Under the pieces are notes generated by a model. It was not told the origin of the DNA. It did not search any database and worked only from the letters and a program-made list of their open reading frames with translations. A DNA stretch of 64,000 nucleotides from Adiantum capillus-veneris (Eukaryota > Streptophyta > Polypodiopsida > Polypodiales > Pteridaceae), in contig CM043948.1 of assembly GCA_014529385.2 (NCBI GenBank), forward strand, positions 84,040,260 through 84,104,259, read 5' to 3'. This document shows, piece by piece, positions 23,101 through 35,332 of the stretch. Positions within the stretch are counted from its first letter, which is position 1; each line of letters opens with the position of its first letter. The position numbers and the translations under genes were made by a program.

Positions 23101-26100
23101 AGGTGGATGACATACCCAAACGCGGAATTGGAAAAGCAGAGACTTGAAATGTGCCAGAGAATGATCGAGACTGCACAAGCCTTATTAGAACCACCAAAAG
23201 AAACAATGAATTGTGGAACGGAAAACCCAATTCAGCAAGAGACTATCGTTTCACGGGTAGCTGAAAAGACTCCCAGTGCACAAAAGCCTGAAAATACACA
23301 CAAGGATGACCGCATAGTATTGAACACAACCGATCAGGAGATAGAGAGTTTTCATCCAGTCATACAGAGGTCTTACGGAAGAGATGAGGATTACAATGAA
23401 TTTTGGAAACAAGTGAGAGAGGCAAACTTTGCAAACGAGCTAAGTTGCCAAGCTAATCTGACAAATTGGGAAAAGGACATCAGGAATCCTCCCATAGTGG
23501 AATTTGAGGCAGGATCTCAAGTGGACTTGGATCTGCAATCTTACTGGGGAGATGGGGGCTCTGTTAGAACAATGGAGAGCAAACCTCATTCACTGAATAC
23601 CTTACCTTCATACTTAGGAGAGTATGAAGCAAAATCCGAGATTAGAGCACTTCCCTCACGAAGAATCTCATCAGAAAAAGTAATGGACTCGCAAGGATTG
23701 ATAGAGATCTTGTCAACACCAGTGACATGCACTATCTCTCTAGCTGAGCTTTTGAGGTTAAGACCAACATCGAGACTGCAAGAGGGTATACAAGAGCTGA
23801 GTAAACCACAAAAGAATGCTAAGCCTGTACCCTTAAACAAGGTCGGAGAGTATTGCGAAGGTGAAGAGGGGAATACAACCTTACCAGTTGAATTCCAAGG
23901 AGTAAACACGATGGCAATACTAGACAGCGGAGCTGGGGTAGCCATTGCTACAAAAGAAATCTGGAAAAAATGGGGGAAACCAGCAATAAGGAAGACTAGG
24001 TTGAAACTCCAATTAGCAGATGGACACATGGAGAAACCTATGGGGTTATTAGAGAAAGTTGTAGTGACTTCTTGCGGCATTGAATACGAACATACTTTTG
24101 CTATTGTCGATTTTGGCAAGGAGAATAACTATGATATCATACTGGGAAGACCATTCATGAGACAATTGAAAATGGTCCAGGATTGGGGCTACGATCACAT
24201 ATACCTGAGAAATATGGAAACCACTACACGTGTGAACCTGAAAGACCATAGCTACAAAGATGTGAACCGAACACCGGTAGAGGAGTTTGATTCAGCTACT
24301 TTGGCGGGATCCGAATTTCCAGCTTGGTTAGGTAAACCCAAGGAGTTATGGATGTGTGGAGCTTCGAAATGTGGAAGTCTGAAACGAGAAGAATGTGTTT
24401 TAGAAAGGGCTATCGAAGACGAAACTTATATAGGAGAACCCTTTCCAGAGGACACGCTTGAACCATTAGAATGGACACACATTCTAGCAACCCTAGATGT
24501 TTGTGCAATTCCGGATGGTCCCACAACAAAATTTTGCGACAAGGACGGGTACGACGTGGTTCCGTACTTCATGTTGAGAACTGTACTCGAAAAAGAAACT
24601 GAAAAGAACGATACACTGGAAAAGGAAGATGAAGAAGAGGTGTTTCACGACATTCCCGATCATCCAGAGTGGGGAAATGAAGCAGACAACGAGTCAACGG
24701 ACAATTCAAGCGGAAACGAAGAAACTATAACGGATGTCCGATTTTATGATTTTCCGAACCAAACTAAACAACGCCAGAAACGCTATAGAGCAAAGAGAAA
24801 AACAAAGGGGGTTAGAACCAATCCGATGCCTAGAATAAGAGGAAAAAATCAATTCCTAATGCTAGTAAAGGCGGAAGATTGTGTTAAGGACAAGATTTCT
24901 GGAAGAATGAGAGGCAATGGTCAAAAGAGCTTACGAAAAGACAAAAAAGGCTCAAGAAATCAAGTTCAAAGGAATGGAACGAAAACTGAAACAGAAAAAT
25001 CAGAAAAGAACAAGCGCAACAGAGAACACACGGAGTCCAAGCTAGAACGTAGAAACAAGTACAGAGAGCTCAAGAAAACTCTGAAAGAAGTTTGGACGAC
25101 AGAAATTGAGAGTGGAGAGGACGAAAACGCCAAAATCAAGGAAAACATGGATGTTCCCTCTCACTATAGGAAATTCACAATAGAGGATAGGAAGGTGGTA
25201 TTAACCCAACCTATTCGAGAGAGAAAGGAGAACGAATCTTATGACGGACCGGAGGATGCAAAAAAAATAGATTTAGCAGCTCTAGGTGAGCCACCTAGAC
25301 CGGTGTACATAGCCACAGATTTGTCTCCAGGCGAGGAAGAGAGACTTTTGAGTCTTCTCAGAGAGTATAGGGATGTGTTTGCATGGTCTTATAAGGACTT
25401 AAAGGGAGTTGACCCATCGATATGCCAACACACAATCCCACTGAAACAAGACGCAAAGCCTAGCAGACAGAGACCATACACATATAATGATACTTTTGCT
25501 AAGCGAATCAAAGAAGAGATAGATAAGCTAATGGAAGCTGAATTCATATACGAGATTGAACACACCGATTGGGTATCTCCAATTGTGGTAGTACCCAAGA
25601 AGAACGGAAAACTCCGAGTGTGTGTCAACTTAAAGAAAGTGAATGCTGCAACAATCAGGGACAATTATCCCCTGCCGATAACTGATCATGTTCTAGAGCG
25701 TGTATCAGGGAAAACAACATACTCCTTTCTTGATGGTTTTTCAGGATATAACCAGCTAGCCATAGCACTGGAAGATCAACATAAAACAGCTTTTGCAACG
25801 GAGTGGGGAATTTATGCTTATCGGGTTATGCCTTTTGGTCTAACCAATGCTCCCGCAACCTTCCAGAGGCTGATGACGCATGCTTTCAAAGAATACTTAA
25901 GGTTGTTTCTAGAAATATACATGGATGACTTATGTGTACATTCTCTTCTGAGAGATGAGCATCTAGAACACCTAAGAAAAGTATTTGAGAAATGTAGGAC
26001 ATATCGCATTTGTCTCAATCCTGAGAAATGTGTGTTTATGGTCCGACAGGGCAGAATTCTGGGACATATTGTCTCACAAAACGGAATATCCACGGATTTA

Positions 26101-27963
26101 GAGAAGATAAAAGTTATAGTGGATATGCCTAGACCAACCAATGCGAAACAAGTACAGAGCTTTATGGGACATTGCGGATATTATAGACGATTCATTTACA
26201 TGTACGCTATAATAGGCCAACCACTTTACAGGCTAATAGTGAACTTTGAATGGACAGAGGAGTGTGAGGAATCGTTCAAGAAATTGAAAGAGGCACTCAT
26301 TACTGCTCCAGTCTTGAAATCACCAGATTGGGAGAAGATATTCCATGTGCATATAGATGCTTCGGCATATGCAATAGGATGCATTCTGGCTCAGCCAGAA
26401 GAAGGAAACATGGATTTTCCTATCTGTTACGCCAGTCGACAGCTCAACAATGCAGAGAAGAATTACACCACAACAGAGCGAGAAGGATTAGGAATGATAT
26501 ATGCTGTGAAGAAATTTCGGCATTATCTTCTAGCCAACAAGTTTGTGTTTTTTACGGATCACCAAGCCTTGCTCTACCTAGTGAATAAACCATGCAATAC
26601 CGGGAGAATAGTGAGATGGTTCATTATCTTACTGGAATTCGACTTCACGGTAGTAGTAAAGAAAGGAAAAACACATCTTAGAGCTGATCATCTTTCGCGA
26701 TTGACGAATGGAGAAGACCCTATAGGAGTAGATGACGACATGCCAGACGCGTACTTGTTCAACATAGAAATGATACCGAAGTGGTCTCAAAATGTCGTTA
26801 ACCTATTAACCTATGGAGGAGAGTTCGATAGAAGAGAATACAACCTGAAACATATTGCTATTCAGCAATCCAAGAATCTTCAATTGGTTGCAGGAAGGTT
26901 GTATCAATTGGGAAATGATCATGTTTTACGACTATGCATCAATCCTGAGGAATATAATATATATCTGCGCGAAGCACATGTTCAGGAATGTGCATTTCAT
27001 TGTTCAAGAAGGAACACATATAGGAATTTGTTACAATTGGGAGTCTATTGGCCAGGAATGAAAGAAAGCGTACATGAATATGTCACTGTATGTATTGTAT
27101 GTTCATCAAAACCGCCAGCAGAGTATTCGACATTATATCAGATAATGATCGCTCCAGAATGGAGTCAGTATATTGTTGAATATCTCACAAATAGAACTTT
27201 CCCAGAAGGAACGTCAAAAGCTCGTCAGAAATCTGTAGAGACAGAAGCTAGAGATTACGCTTTAATAGGAGATCAACTCTATAAGAGAGGTAAAGACAAC
27301 CAGCTTAGGATTTGCGCATCAGAGTCTGAGTATGTGATAATCCTGGAGCAAGCTCATGGAGGAGTAGGTGGAGGCCATTTCTCAGGTGATAAGACAGCAA
27401 AACTTGTCTTAGCCGCAGGAATATGGTGGCCAACATTACATATGGACGCTGAGGAATACGTTAAACGGTGTGATGACTGTCAGCGGACCAAAGTACCACT
27501 TAAAAGAGATGATATGCCGCTTAGACCAATGATGGGGGCAAGAGCTTTTGCAAAATGGGGGATTGATTATGTCGGACCCATTTCACCTCCTGCATATAAG
27601 ACTCATGCACAATACATCGTTGTGGCTACAGACTATCTAACAAAGTGGGTCGAAGCAAAGGAAACTCAAAAAGCAGATGCCAGGACCACGGCACAATTTC
27701 TATATGAATACGTCTTTGTACGATATGGATTGCCAATAGAAATTGTGAGTGATCGAGGCACACATTTTATAAATGAAGTGATAGAGATCCTTCTAGATGA
27801 ATTGATGGTAATCCATAGGAAATCAGCCCCGTATCATCCACAAGCAAACGGACAAGCTGAAGCAAAAACAAAACCATATGCATGGTCCTTACGAAGATTG
27901 TATCTGAGTCGAGAACTGACTGGGACCAGAAGTTGCATTCAACATTATGGGCATATAGGGTAG
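20125..27963 (+). pseudogene. GYP-B gag-pol: gag, protease, RT, RNase H, twin zinc modules, integrase (frameshifted end)
   Basis: A continuous frame of about 2,610 codons from ATG 20125 (MNLRSGR); the codon at 20122 is TTG. Order by residue: unknown N-terminal region 1-380; capsid-like gag about 388-556; two zinc knuckles about 797-836, each CX2CX3HX4C; charged coiled region 900-1000; retropepsin with DSGAG at about 1267 and ILGRPF 74 residues on; RT about 1780-2030 with YMDD at about 1932; RNase H about 2040-2170 with DASAYAIG and TDHQALL; two HX6HX30CX2C modules about 2215-2460; integrase from WGIDYVGP. A one-base loss near 27867, just after GQAEA, throws the last 31 residues out of frame. 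Gag and pol share one frame, so no programmed frameshift is needed. Confidence 0.95.
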
Positions 27964-29126
27964 CATATAAAACATCAATAGGAACGACCCCATATAACAT
28001 GGTTTTTGGGCTAAATGCTATCTTACCAATAGAATTCTTGATTTCAATCTTAAGGGTGGCTAAGGATCTAGAGTGGACAGGGCACGAGCTTTCTCATAGA
28101 ATAGATGACCTGGAAAAGCTAGATGAGCTTCACCTAAAAGCAGTAGCTTCTATCTACGCTCAAAAAAGGCGACAAAAGGAATTTTTTGACAAGCATGTGC
28201 GGACTAAAGAGTTTAAGGTTGGGGACTATGTCCTAGTTTACACTCTGAAACAACATGCTAAGAAGCTTAAAAAGCGAGGGATGGGACCTCTAGTGATTAA
28301 AGATCTATCACCAAGTGGAGCCGTCAAGCTTGCTACATTAGACGGAGAAGAAATGCCCAATTGGATTAGTGGATGCAGAGTGAAAAAGTATCTTTTGCTG
28401 CTAACCCAAGACATGCTTCTCAAAATACATCAAAAAAAGCTGCGTGTCCAGAAAAAGAAAAAGATTGTGGAGGAAGCGCAAGCCGAGGCAAAGGAAAGAA
28501 TGGAGAAAAGAAGACTACTGCGTCAGAAACAGCGCAATGAAGGAGCAATACGAATAAACGCAGTCAGTATAATAGAAATGGATAATGACAAAGAAGAACC
28601 CATCATTGAATGCAAAGTAGGAACCAACCAAATCAAAGCCAGAGCACTATTGGATTCAGGAGCTCAAGCTAACCTACTTTCACTCAGTTTGTATAGACAA
28701 TTGACAAATGACACTAAACTACAAACTGCCAAGCAAGAGTTAAAGAGTTACTCTGAGAATTCAATCAAAACTGTCGGATGCACAGTTTTACATATACAGA
28801 TTAACCAATATGTGTATCCTCATATGTTTTACGTGGTTGAAGACCAAGCTACACAACATCCATTATTGCTAGGACAACCATGGCAGAAGCAATACAATGC
28901 AATGATTGACTGGAGTTCTAAATCAGTGCTTATCAAATACGAAGGTGAAAGTCAATCAGTTAAGTTCACCAAAGGAGCAGAGCCAACTCCAAAGGACGAA
29001 TCCAAAGACAAAGGTAAACAACAAACCAGAGAAAAAGAAGAAGCAATGGCAACCAAAAGTTTCTATACAACCGGATTACTCTTCGACGAGGAATTCTCAA
29101 CAGTGGATAAGGAAGACAAGCAATAA
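27882..29126 (+). pseudogene. GYP-B integrase C-terminus plus second retropepsin-like domain
   Basis: This resumes the polyprotein after the indel near 27867: the rest of the integrase (TDWDQKLHSTLWAYRVAYKT), then the C-terminal domain with GAVKLATLDG and NWISGCRVKKYL. A basic linker of about 50 residues follows, then the second protease-like domain with DSGAQANLL (Asp codon 28653) and LLLGQPW (Gly codon 28872), 73 residues apart. The ATG at 27882 is only the first in-frame ATG, not a native start. A one-base gain near 29026 diverts the frame, so the residues after it (from about AMATKSFYTTG) are not native. The same domain order occurs in GYP-A. Confidence 0.85.
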
Positions 29127-29679
29127 TATAACAGCTCAACCTTGGGAAAAAACGGAGTCAAAGTTGGTATGGAGACCAAAAAAGGTTGTGCCAGAGAACA
29201 CAAAGGTGGAAAACAGAGTCTTCAATACCAGACAACAGAGTGATTCCAGACAATCAAGGACAGTGAAACAGATCTGGATTCCAAAGAAGTTCATGACGGC
29301 ACAAAGCTATAGCAAGCAAATTTGGATCCCAAAGATTTGTAAACAGGAACTCCCTTCAGTACAATCAACGGAAACTCCTAGGTATTTCAAGGCGAGGAAA
29401 TCACCACAAAGGACAAAGCAGGTTTGGGTCGCAAAGAGTTTGTGGCAAGCACAAGCGAAGAGGAAGCAGATTTGGATTGTGCAAAAGAACAACAAAGTAA
29501 AGAAGAATCCATCTACTGATTCTACTACCGAAGTATCACCAACCCAAAACCCGACCACCAATCCTTCAATCAAACAAAGAGCAGCTTTATTGGAAAGGCT
29601 GTTGTATCATCGCTCTGCAATTGCATTGGGAACTTATGACCAAAACAACTACAATGCTTCGCCCACAGACACTTCATAG
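28906..29679 (+). pseudogene. GYP-B polyprotein C-terminal tail with repeated KQ[IV]W motifs
   Basis: From about 29030 onward this frame carries the native tail: KLVWRPKK, KQIWIPKKF, KQIWIPKIC, KQVWVAKSL, KQIWIVQK, then ASPTDTS and a stop at 29677-29679. The part before 29030 is the wrong frame of the second protease domain. Composition is basic and tryptophan-containing, without other domains. Conservation of motif and stop between GYP-A and GYP-B supports coding. Without the indels gag-pol would end here, giving about 3,180 codons in total. Confidence 0.65.
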
Positions 29680-32499
29680 TCGTCCGGGAGGACTCAGACT
29701 AGGAGAGGGGGAGGTATACAGGTATACAGGAGTTACAAAGCAGCTACAAGCGCCAAAAACAAAGAAAAACAAAAATTATATTACAAGGGCAGTGTCTTAC
29801 ATGATTTTGCAATTTTTATGTTTGATTGCGGATATTGATAATATTTATGCCCTTATATACCTTGTTTTGCAATAAGAAGAGATCAAATGATGAATTTGGG
29901 TCTCTAGACGTGTAAATATCACTAAATAAGAGTGTTTTTGGAGCAAAAAAGTGAAAAAAAGTGGTAATCCAAGTCCAGAAATCACAAATAAGTGTATATT
30001 CATATACACAGGGTTACCAGCTATTTATCGTGTATATTTGGAATTTTTTGGCTTCAATTTGCTATTTTCCTTTATTTTTTATGATTTTCTTGATAAAAGT
30101 AAAAGAAAAATAAAAAAGCAGGTGAAACAAGATCGGAAAAAAGAAAAGAATAGACGGTGATGGTCCTAATGACAAGGGCAACCCATGGTAAAAATTGGGT
30201 ACAATTCTGAGAAAGTTGCGGAAAGCCCGAAATGACAGAATTTTGGCAAAGTGGACAGATTTCTCAGAAACAGGTCAAACGGAGTCCAAATTGAGAAATT
30301 TCAAATCCTAAAGTGCATTTCACGACGAGATAGGAGCACATGTCAAATTTGGTAACAAGTTATCCGGGAAGTCCGAAGTTAAGTATTTTTTACTTTACTT
30401 TCAAGCTCATTTCCACTATTACCTTCTTGGAGAGAGCAAAGAGCACACAGGAGCATCCGACCTTCTACTGCCTTCTACGACTGCTACGAGAGCTCAGAGG
30501 ACACCAGACATGAGAGGTAGACTCATTGCCATAAGCTTTTGATGCTTATCGTTAACTTTTGTCGCGAAAACTGACCAAAACCAAGAAACAAGAGCAGACG
30601 GGGAATGGGGAAGAACGCTAAGTAGGGGCACAACCGCCTAACCAAACCTTGCAAGAACTTAGAGGTGGGTTACCCTAACATAGAAGATGGGTTTCTAACA
30701 CTCAAAGCTCGAGAAAGAACGACTTGAAAAACCCTAGGTCAACAGAGCCTGCAAGAGGCAAACAGAAAAAAGTTGTCGAAACGACACAAAACTTCTCAGG
30801 AAGCTTAACAACATCAAGGGCAATGCAACCATGGAGTATCTCCGGGTTTGGATCACCAAAAGTAGGTCGGAACAACCGATTCGGCTACGGACACACAAAG
30901 CGTCATTTTGGCATAACGGCTAAAATTGACGACGAAATGACATGAAACTTCACAAGCAGCTTCAAATATACATGGATGACTTATGTTTGCAAGCAAAACC
31001 CAAAAGAAAGCTGATTCACTTACCGATGGTGAAAGAGACGCTTTCGGGCAAACAAAGGGAGAAAGATGGAGAACGGGGAGCCAAAGTCAAGTTCAACCAA
31101 ATAGGTGGCTTCACAACATATCCAATGAGCTGGAAATGCAACTCTCGAGAAAAAAAGTTGAAGAAATTCAACTCCAAGGCAAAAAGACGACTTCGGAGAC
31201 TGAAATGCCTATAAGGGGGCTTTTTAGCTAAACTAATGACTTTTTAAGTTGAAAACTAGTTAGCAGGGCTTAGGGCACTAGCACAAAGCATTCTTTGCAC
31301 AAAAAGACCAACATTTCAAGAAAAGACATCATACGCGTATGATGTCTCACAGCATGATTTTCACATCCATTTCAACATTTGAGTGCATAGCCTCATTCCA
31401 TATGTTAATCACATCCTATGAACCAAGTATCATGAGAATTGGAGTTAGAAAACCCAAGGAAAACCAAAAAGACGCAAAGTAGGCCATAAAATTGATTTTT
31501 GGTCCTAATTTTGTCAAAATAACTCCAAACTCATTGAAACTTTGTAGGATTGTTGATTAACACATCTATAAGCTATCTGGAACCAAAAAGCACCATTTTG
31601 ACACAAAAGACATCATACGCGTATGATGTCTATTTGCACTTACAGAGCCAAAATTGCTCATTTGTCATCATACATCCATTATATATATCTAATACATGCT
31701 ACATATGAAGTTTGGAACCATTTGGTCAAGTGGATCACCCCATTAGCCCAATTGAGAGAAAATCCTTCATCCAAAGCCTATTTTAGCCCAAATTCAACAT
31801 ACTCAAGTCGAAACCAAGATTTGAGTAGAGACAGTCCTTCACTAGTACATGGGGAGTCCACAGAATCAATCCCATGAAAAATTGATGAAAAAGACATCAT
31901 ACGCGTATGATGTCTCCAGAGCCATTTTTAGCCCAAAATCTATCCAAAATTCATAAATCCACTGAATAAGCCTATCTAAAGCCATATCCAAGCTTATAGA
32001 GAAATTTGGTCCAAAAATACACTAAAAGACATCATACGCGTATGATGTCTCACTATGTGATTTTGGCACCTCAGGGCTTCAACCACCAAACAAAAGTGAT
32101 CTACATGCCATTTGAAGGTGAACCACCAAGTTTTATCCAATTTGGATCATAAAATCCAATTCCCTTTCAAAATTTTGCCAAGAGCCTGATCTGGACTAAA
32201 CTGGCCAAAACTTGACCAAATGGGATCCAAACTCAAATCCAAGCATATGATACTCATGTATACACTATCAGCTACAAGCACAACCAATATGAAGTCATTT
32301 TGACACAAAAGACATCATACGCGTATGATGTCTCCAGCATGATTCTGAGCCCAGTTTGCATATTTTTTCACCTACCCTGCATCCTTAGGCCCTAAATAGC
32401 TCATGTTTCAATTTTCAAGTCATTTGAATAGTTAAAAGCTTCATTTCGGCTTTCAGTACTAAAAAGACGCTAACTTCTGAAATTGGAGTTATAGGATCT
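29680..32499 (+). other. GYP-B non-coding spacer
   Basis: About 2.8 kb matching GYP-A 4578-7389. No ORF keeps the same frame and start in both copies with any recognisable motif. It contains a 23-base exact copy of the RT YMDD region (30964-30986) and five palindromes (31324-32333). Confidence 0.7.
31324..32333. repeat. Array of five perfect 24-bp palindromes (GYP-B spacer)
   Basis: Perfect copies at 31324-31347, 31608-31631, 31892-31915, 32027-32050 and 32310-32333. Steps are 284, 284, 135 and 283 bp, almost identical to GYP-A. All five are unchanged although flanking DNA has scattered differences from GYP-A. Confidence 0.95.
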
Positions 32500-35296
32500 A
32501 TGGATTCCGCCAAGTTATCGGCAACGAAGAGAAAAAGACCAACAATCAAAGATGCTCTTGCAGAAGCGGAACCCTTTGACATTCCAGCAGAAACCCTCAA
32601 GCCAACCAAAACTTGGGTGGAGGAAGCAGTACTGGAACAAGAGGGAATAAAGATCTACCAGGGGACTTTCAGAGATCCTCAAGGGCAAGCGGTGGATATA
32701 CCGATGATCCCACAAGAATTGGTGGATTATAGCAGGTCAGAGAACATCAGCAGGTACCTGGAAAGGGCAGACTTGCACAGATTCTTCACCTCGAGACCAT
32801 CAGGTGTGGATACAAGAAGAGTGTATGAGTTGGCAACCTCCATTCAGAAGGATGGGAAAGCCACATTGACAGCAATAGATGGAGAGAAAGTAGAGGTACA
32901 GATCACTCCACAGCTCATTGCAGATGCATTGAAGCTGAACAACAAAGGGAGCTCTGTCAGGGAAAGAAGGGAGGCTATAGAGGTTTATGGGTCCAAGAAA
33001 CAGTCAGAAAGCGGCAAGAATGGAAAGACTGGTGGAGCAGTTTAGAGCGGAAAGAGCTCTAAAGGGGGACTTTGAAGAAAAGTGGGTGCCAGACCCCACT
33101 AAAGTCGAAACTAGCTCAGCCAGGCCACATGTTGATCAATATGATCAATATATTAGAGCTTATGAGGAGTCAGAGGCTATACTGGAGCAGCAACCTATCG
33201 AGCCATACAGTGAAGAGGAAGTACAGCTTTTAAAAGCTGAGCTGAAAAAGGACGACAAGGGGAGCCAGAAAGTAGATGAGTCTACTGAACCTCAAGAGAA
33301 AGACGGGCAAGCAAACAAAGGGAAAGCCAAGATGACTGAGGACAATCAGCCCTCCTTTACTGATTTACCCAGCCCGAAGAAGACGGAAATCATTGTGGAA
33401 GAGACCACAGTAGAGATGGACACGGCTGGTATGGAAAAGCCGGAGGCCGGGACCAAGGAAAAGGAGATAGATCCAATTCAGCAAAAGAAAAACGATTATG
33501 AGGATCTGGTAGCGATAGGGTACACTGAAGAAGAGGCCCTTGAGGCGGTTTATGGGATCACCCTACAAAAACGAGATGATCGGAGAGGGACAGAGGAAAA
33601 TACAAAGAGTACAAAAGAAAGTGATAAAAAACTGGACGAGCAAAACGTACTAGAAGAGCCGAAGCCAGTGGAGGTGGTGGCCAAAAAAGCTTTAGAGTTG
33701 ACAGATGAAGATGAAAAAGACATGCACATGGTGCATGAACTGCTCAACAAGATCAAAGAAAGATCCAAGGCAAAAGAAGTGGAGATTGAGACAAGCAAAC
33801 AAAGGGAAGCCGAGTTGCAGAGGAAATTAGAGGATGCTATGACTGAATCTGAAAGTCATAAAGCATCACTCTACGATGTGGAAAACGAGAGAGATGGCTT
33901 GATACTCCAGCTAGCCGAGGCTTCAAGAGAAGTAACAAGTGCACAGGAAGCAAGGGAGCGGATGGAAGACGACTTGGAGGCGGCTAAAGATGAGCTCATT
34001 GAGCTAAGGGAAAGATTCGAGCTCCAAGAAAGAACAATCACTAGACTCAGAACTACCCCTAGAGCTAGCAGAGCAGGAACCGAACAAGAGGGAGCTCTTG
34101 TACCAGCTCTGGAAGACCAGGTCCGAAGCTTACAAAGAGAGCTAAGATTAGAGCAAGTGCAAAGGTTGCACATTGCGGAGGGATCATTGGCAGCAGAGGA
34201 GAGGCTCACTTTAGAAAATCAAACACTAAGAACAGAGAATGAGACCCTCCGCAAACAGCTCCAAGATCTACAAGAGCAACAAAGAAGAGAGACAGAGACA
34301 CCACAAGAAGGATCAAGTGGAGCAGCCATAGAGCTACCAGAAACTGGAGAGGCAACCACAATTGAAGATCCAGCCCCAGTTCAAGAGGTGGCCTCAACTT
34401 CAGGAATCTCTGAAGAAGAAGAACAAAGGCTCCATGACCAAATAGAAAAGTCAACAGAGGAGAGTGCCAAGGCGGAAATGGAATGGGAGAGGAGACTCCT
34501 AATCTCCATTAGACTTCAGGGATTAGACACAAAAGTGCTCCATGAAGAGTGGATGCAACCCAGCCTGCCTTTCCCTTTGATGAAGTTTGAAGTGATAAAA
34601 ACAAAAAAGAGAATAGAGGAGGAGCAGTATGTCGCTCTTTACGAAGGCGACATCACAAAAGAGGGACAATCAAAGAAGATTGTAGATTCGCAGCCTAGAT
34701 GGAGGAAAGGTTGGCTGAACAAATACCCAGCCTACCTCATCTACTTGGTAGAGGCACCAAAGGAGATTCGGGAGGATGCAACCTTCTGCCCGATGCCAAG
34801 AGTCAGAAGCTGGAAAGAGCATGGCAGGATTGCAGAAAAGAAGCCAAATTGGCTTAATTACCCAAGGATGCCAGGACCAAAGGCAGGGGAGAGAATAGGT
34901 AAAGCCTACATGGTGAAAACCCTAACGGGCACCATCAAGCTCTTTACTGGCTCTCCTGACCTTTCATGTCAGATGCTCAAGAAAATTTGCAGGACTCTCT
35001 TAGCTTGCATTGAAGTGTTCGCGCCAGATAAAGCCACGACCTCGAGTCTACTATCGACGGCCGACACAGTGACTGATATGATGTATGATCTTTCATTGCA
35101 GCCTTCTCCAAAAGTGTTGCACCTCCTATACCAGAGGATTATGTTTTTGCCTAGCTTCCACATGCAAACATTCGAAGAAGCTTTCTACACCGGCTTTTTC
35201 ACCCATGAAAGCAAAATATTCGGCCCAACCTTGACCATCGGCAACCTGCGATACGAATCACATTTGCAGATGCTCAAGACGACAGGACTTTATTGA
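32500..35296 (+). pseudogene. GYP-B accessory ORF: coiled-coil protein with an internal deletion
   Basis: ATG at 32500 matches GYP-A 7390. The first frame stops at 33045; the second is open 32987-35296. Relative to GYP-A about 479 bp are missing at about 33002 (GYP-A 7893-8371), removing part of the N-terminal domain and shifting the frame. The 3' part keeps the coiled-coil segments and, unlike GYP-A, an unbroken C-terminus of about 130 residues (MVKTLTGTIKLFTGSPDLSC to MLKTTGLY). The stop lies about 35 bp before the polypurine tract. No membrane or catalytic motif is seen. It could be a particle-associated or nucleic-acid-related accessory protein, but nothing in the sequence decides this. 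Confidence 0.75.
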
Positions 35297-35332
35297 CCAA
35301 GCATAAAGGTCATTTCAGGGACGACATGAACA

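Noticed and set aside
30724-31231. Small ORFs in the GYP spacer as genes
   Set aside because: Starts and frames are not conserved between GYP-A and GYP-B, and the only recognisable bit (IYMDDLC) comes from a 23-base sequence copy.
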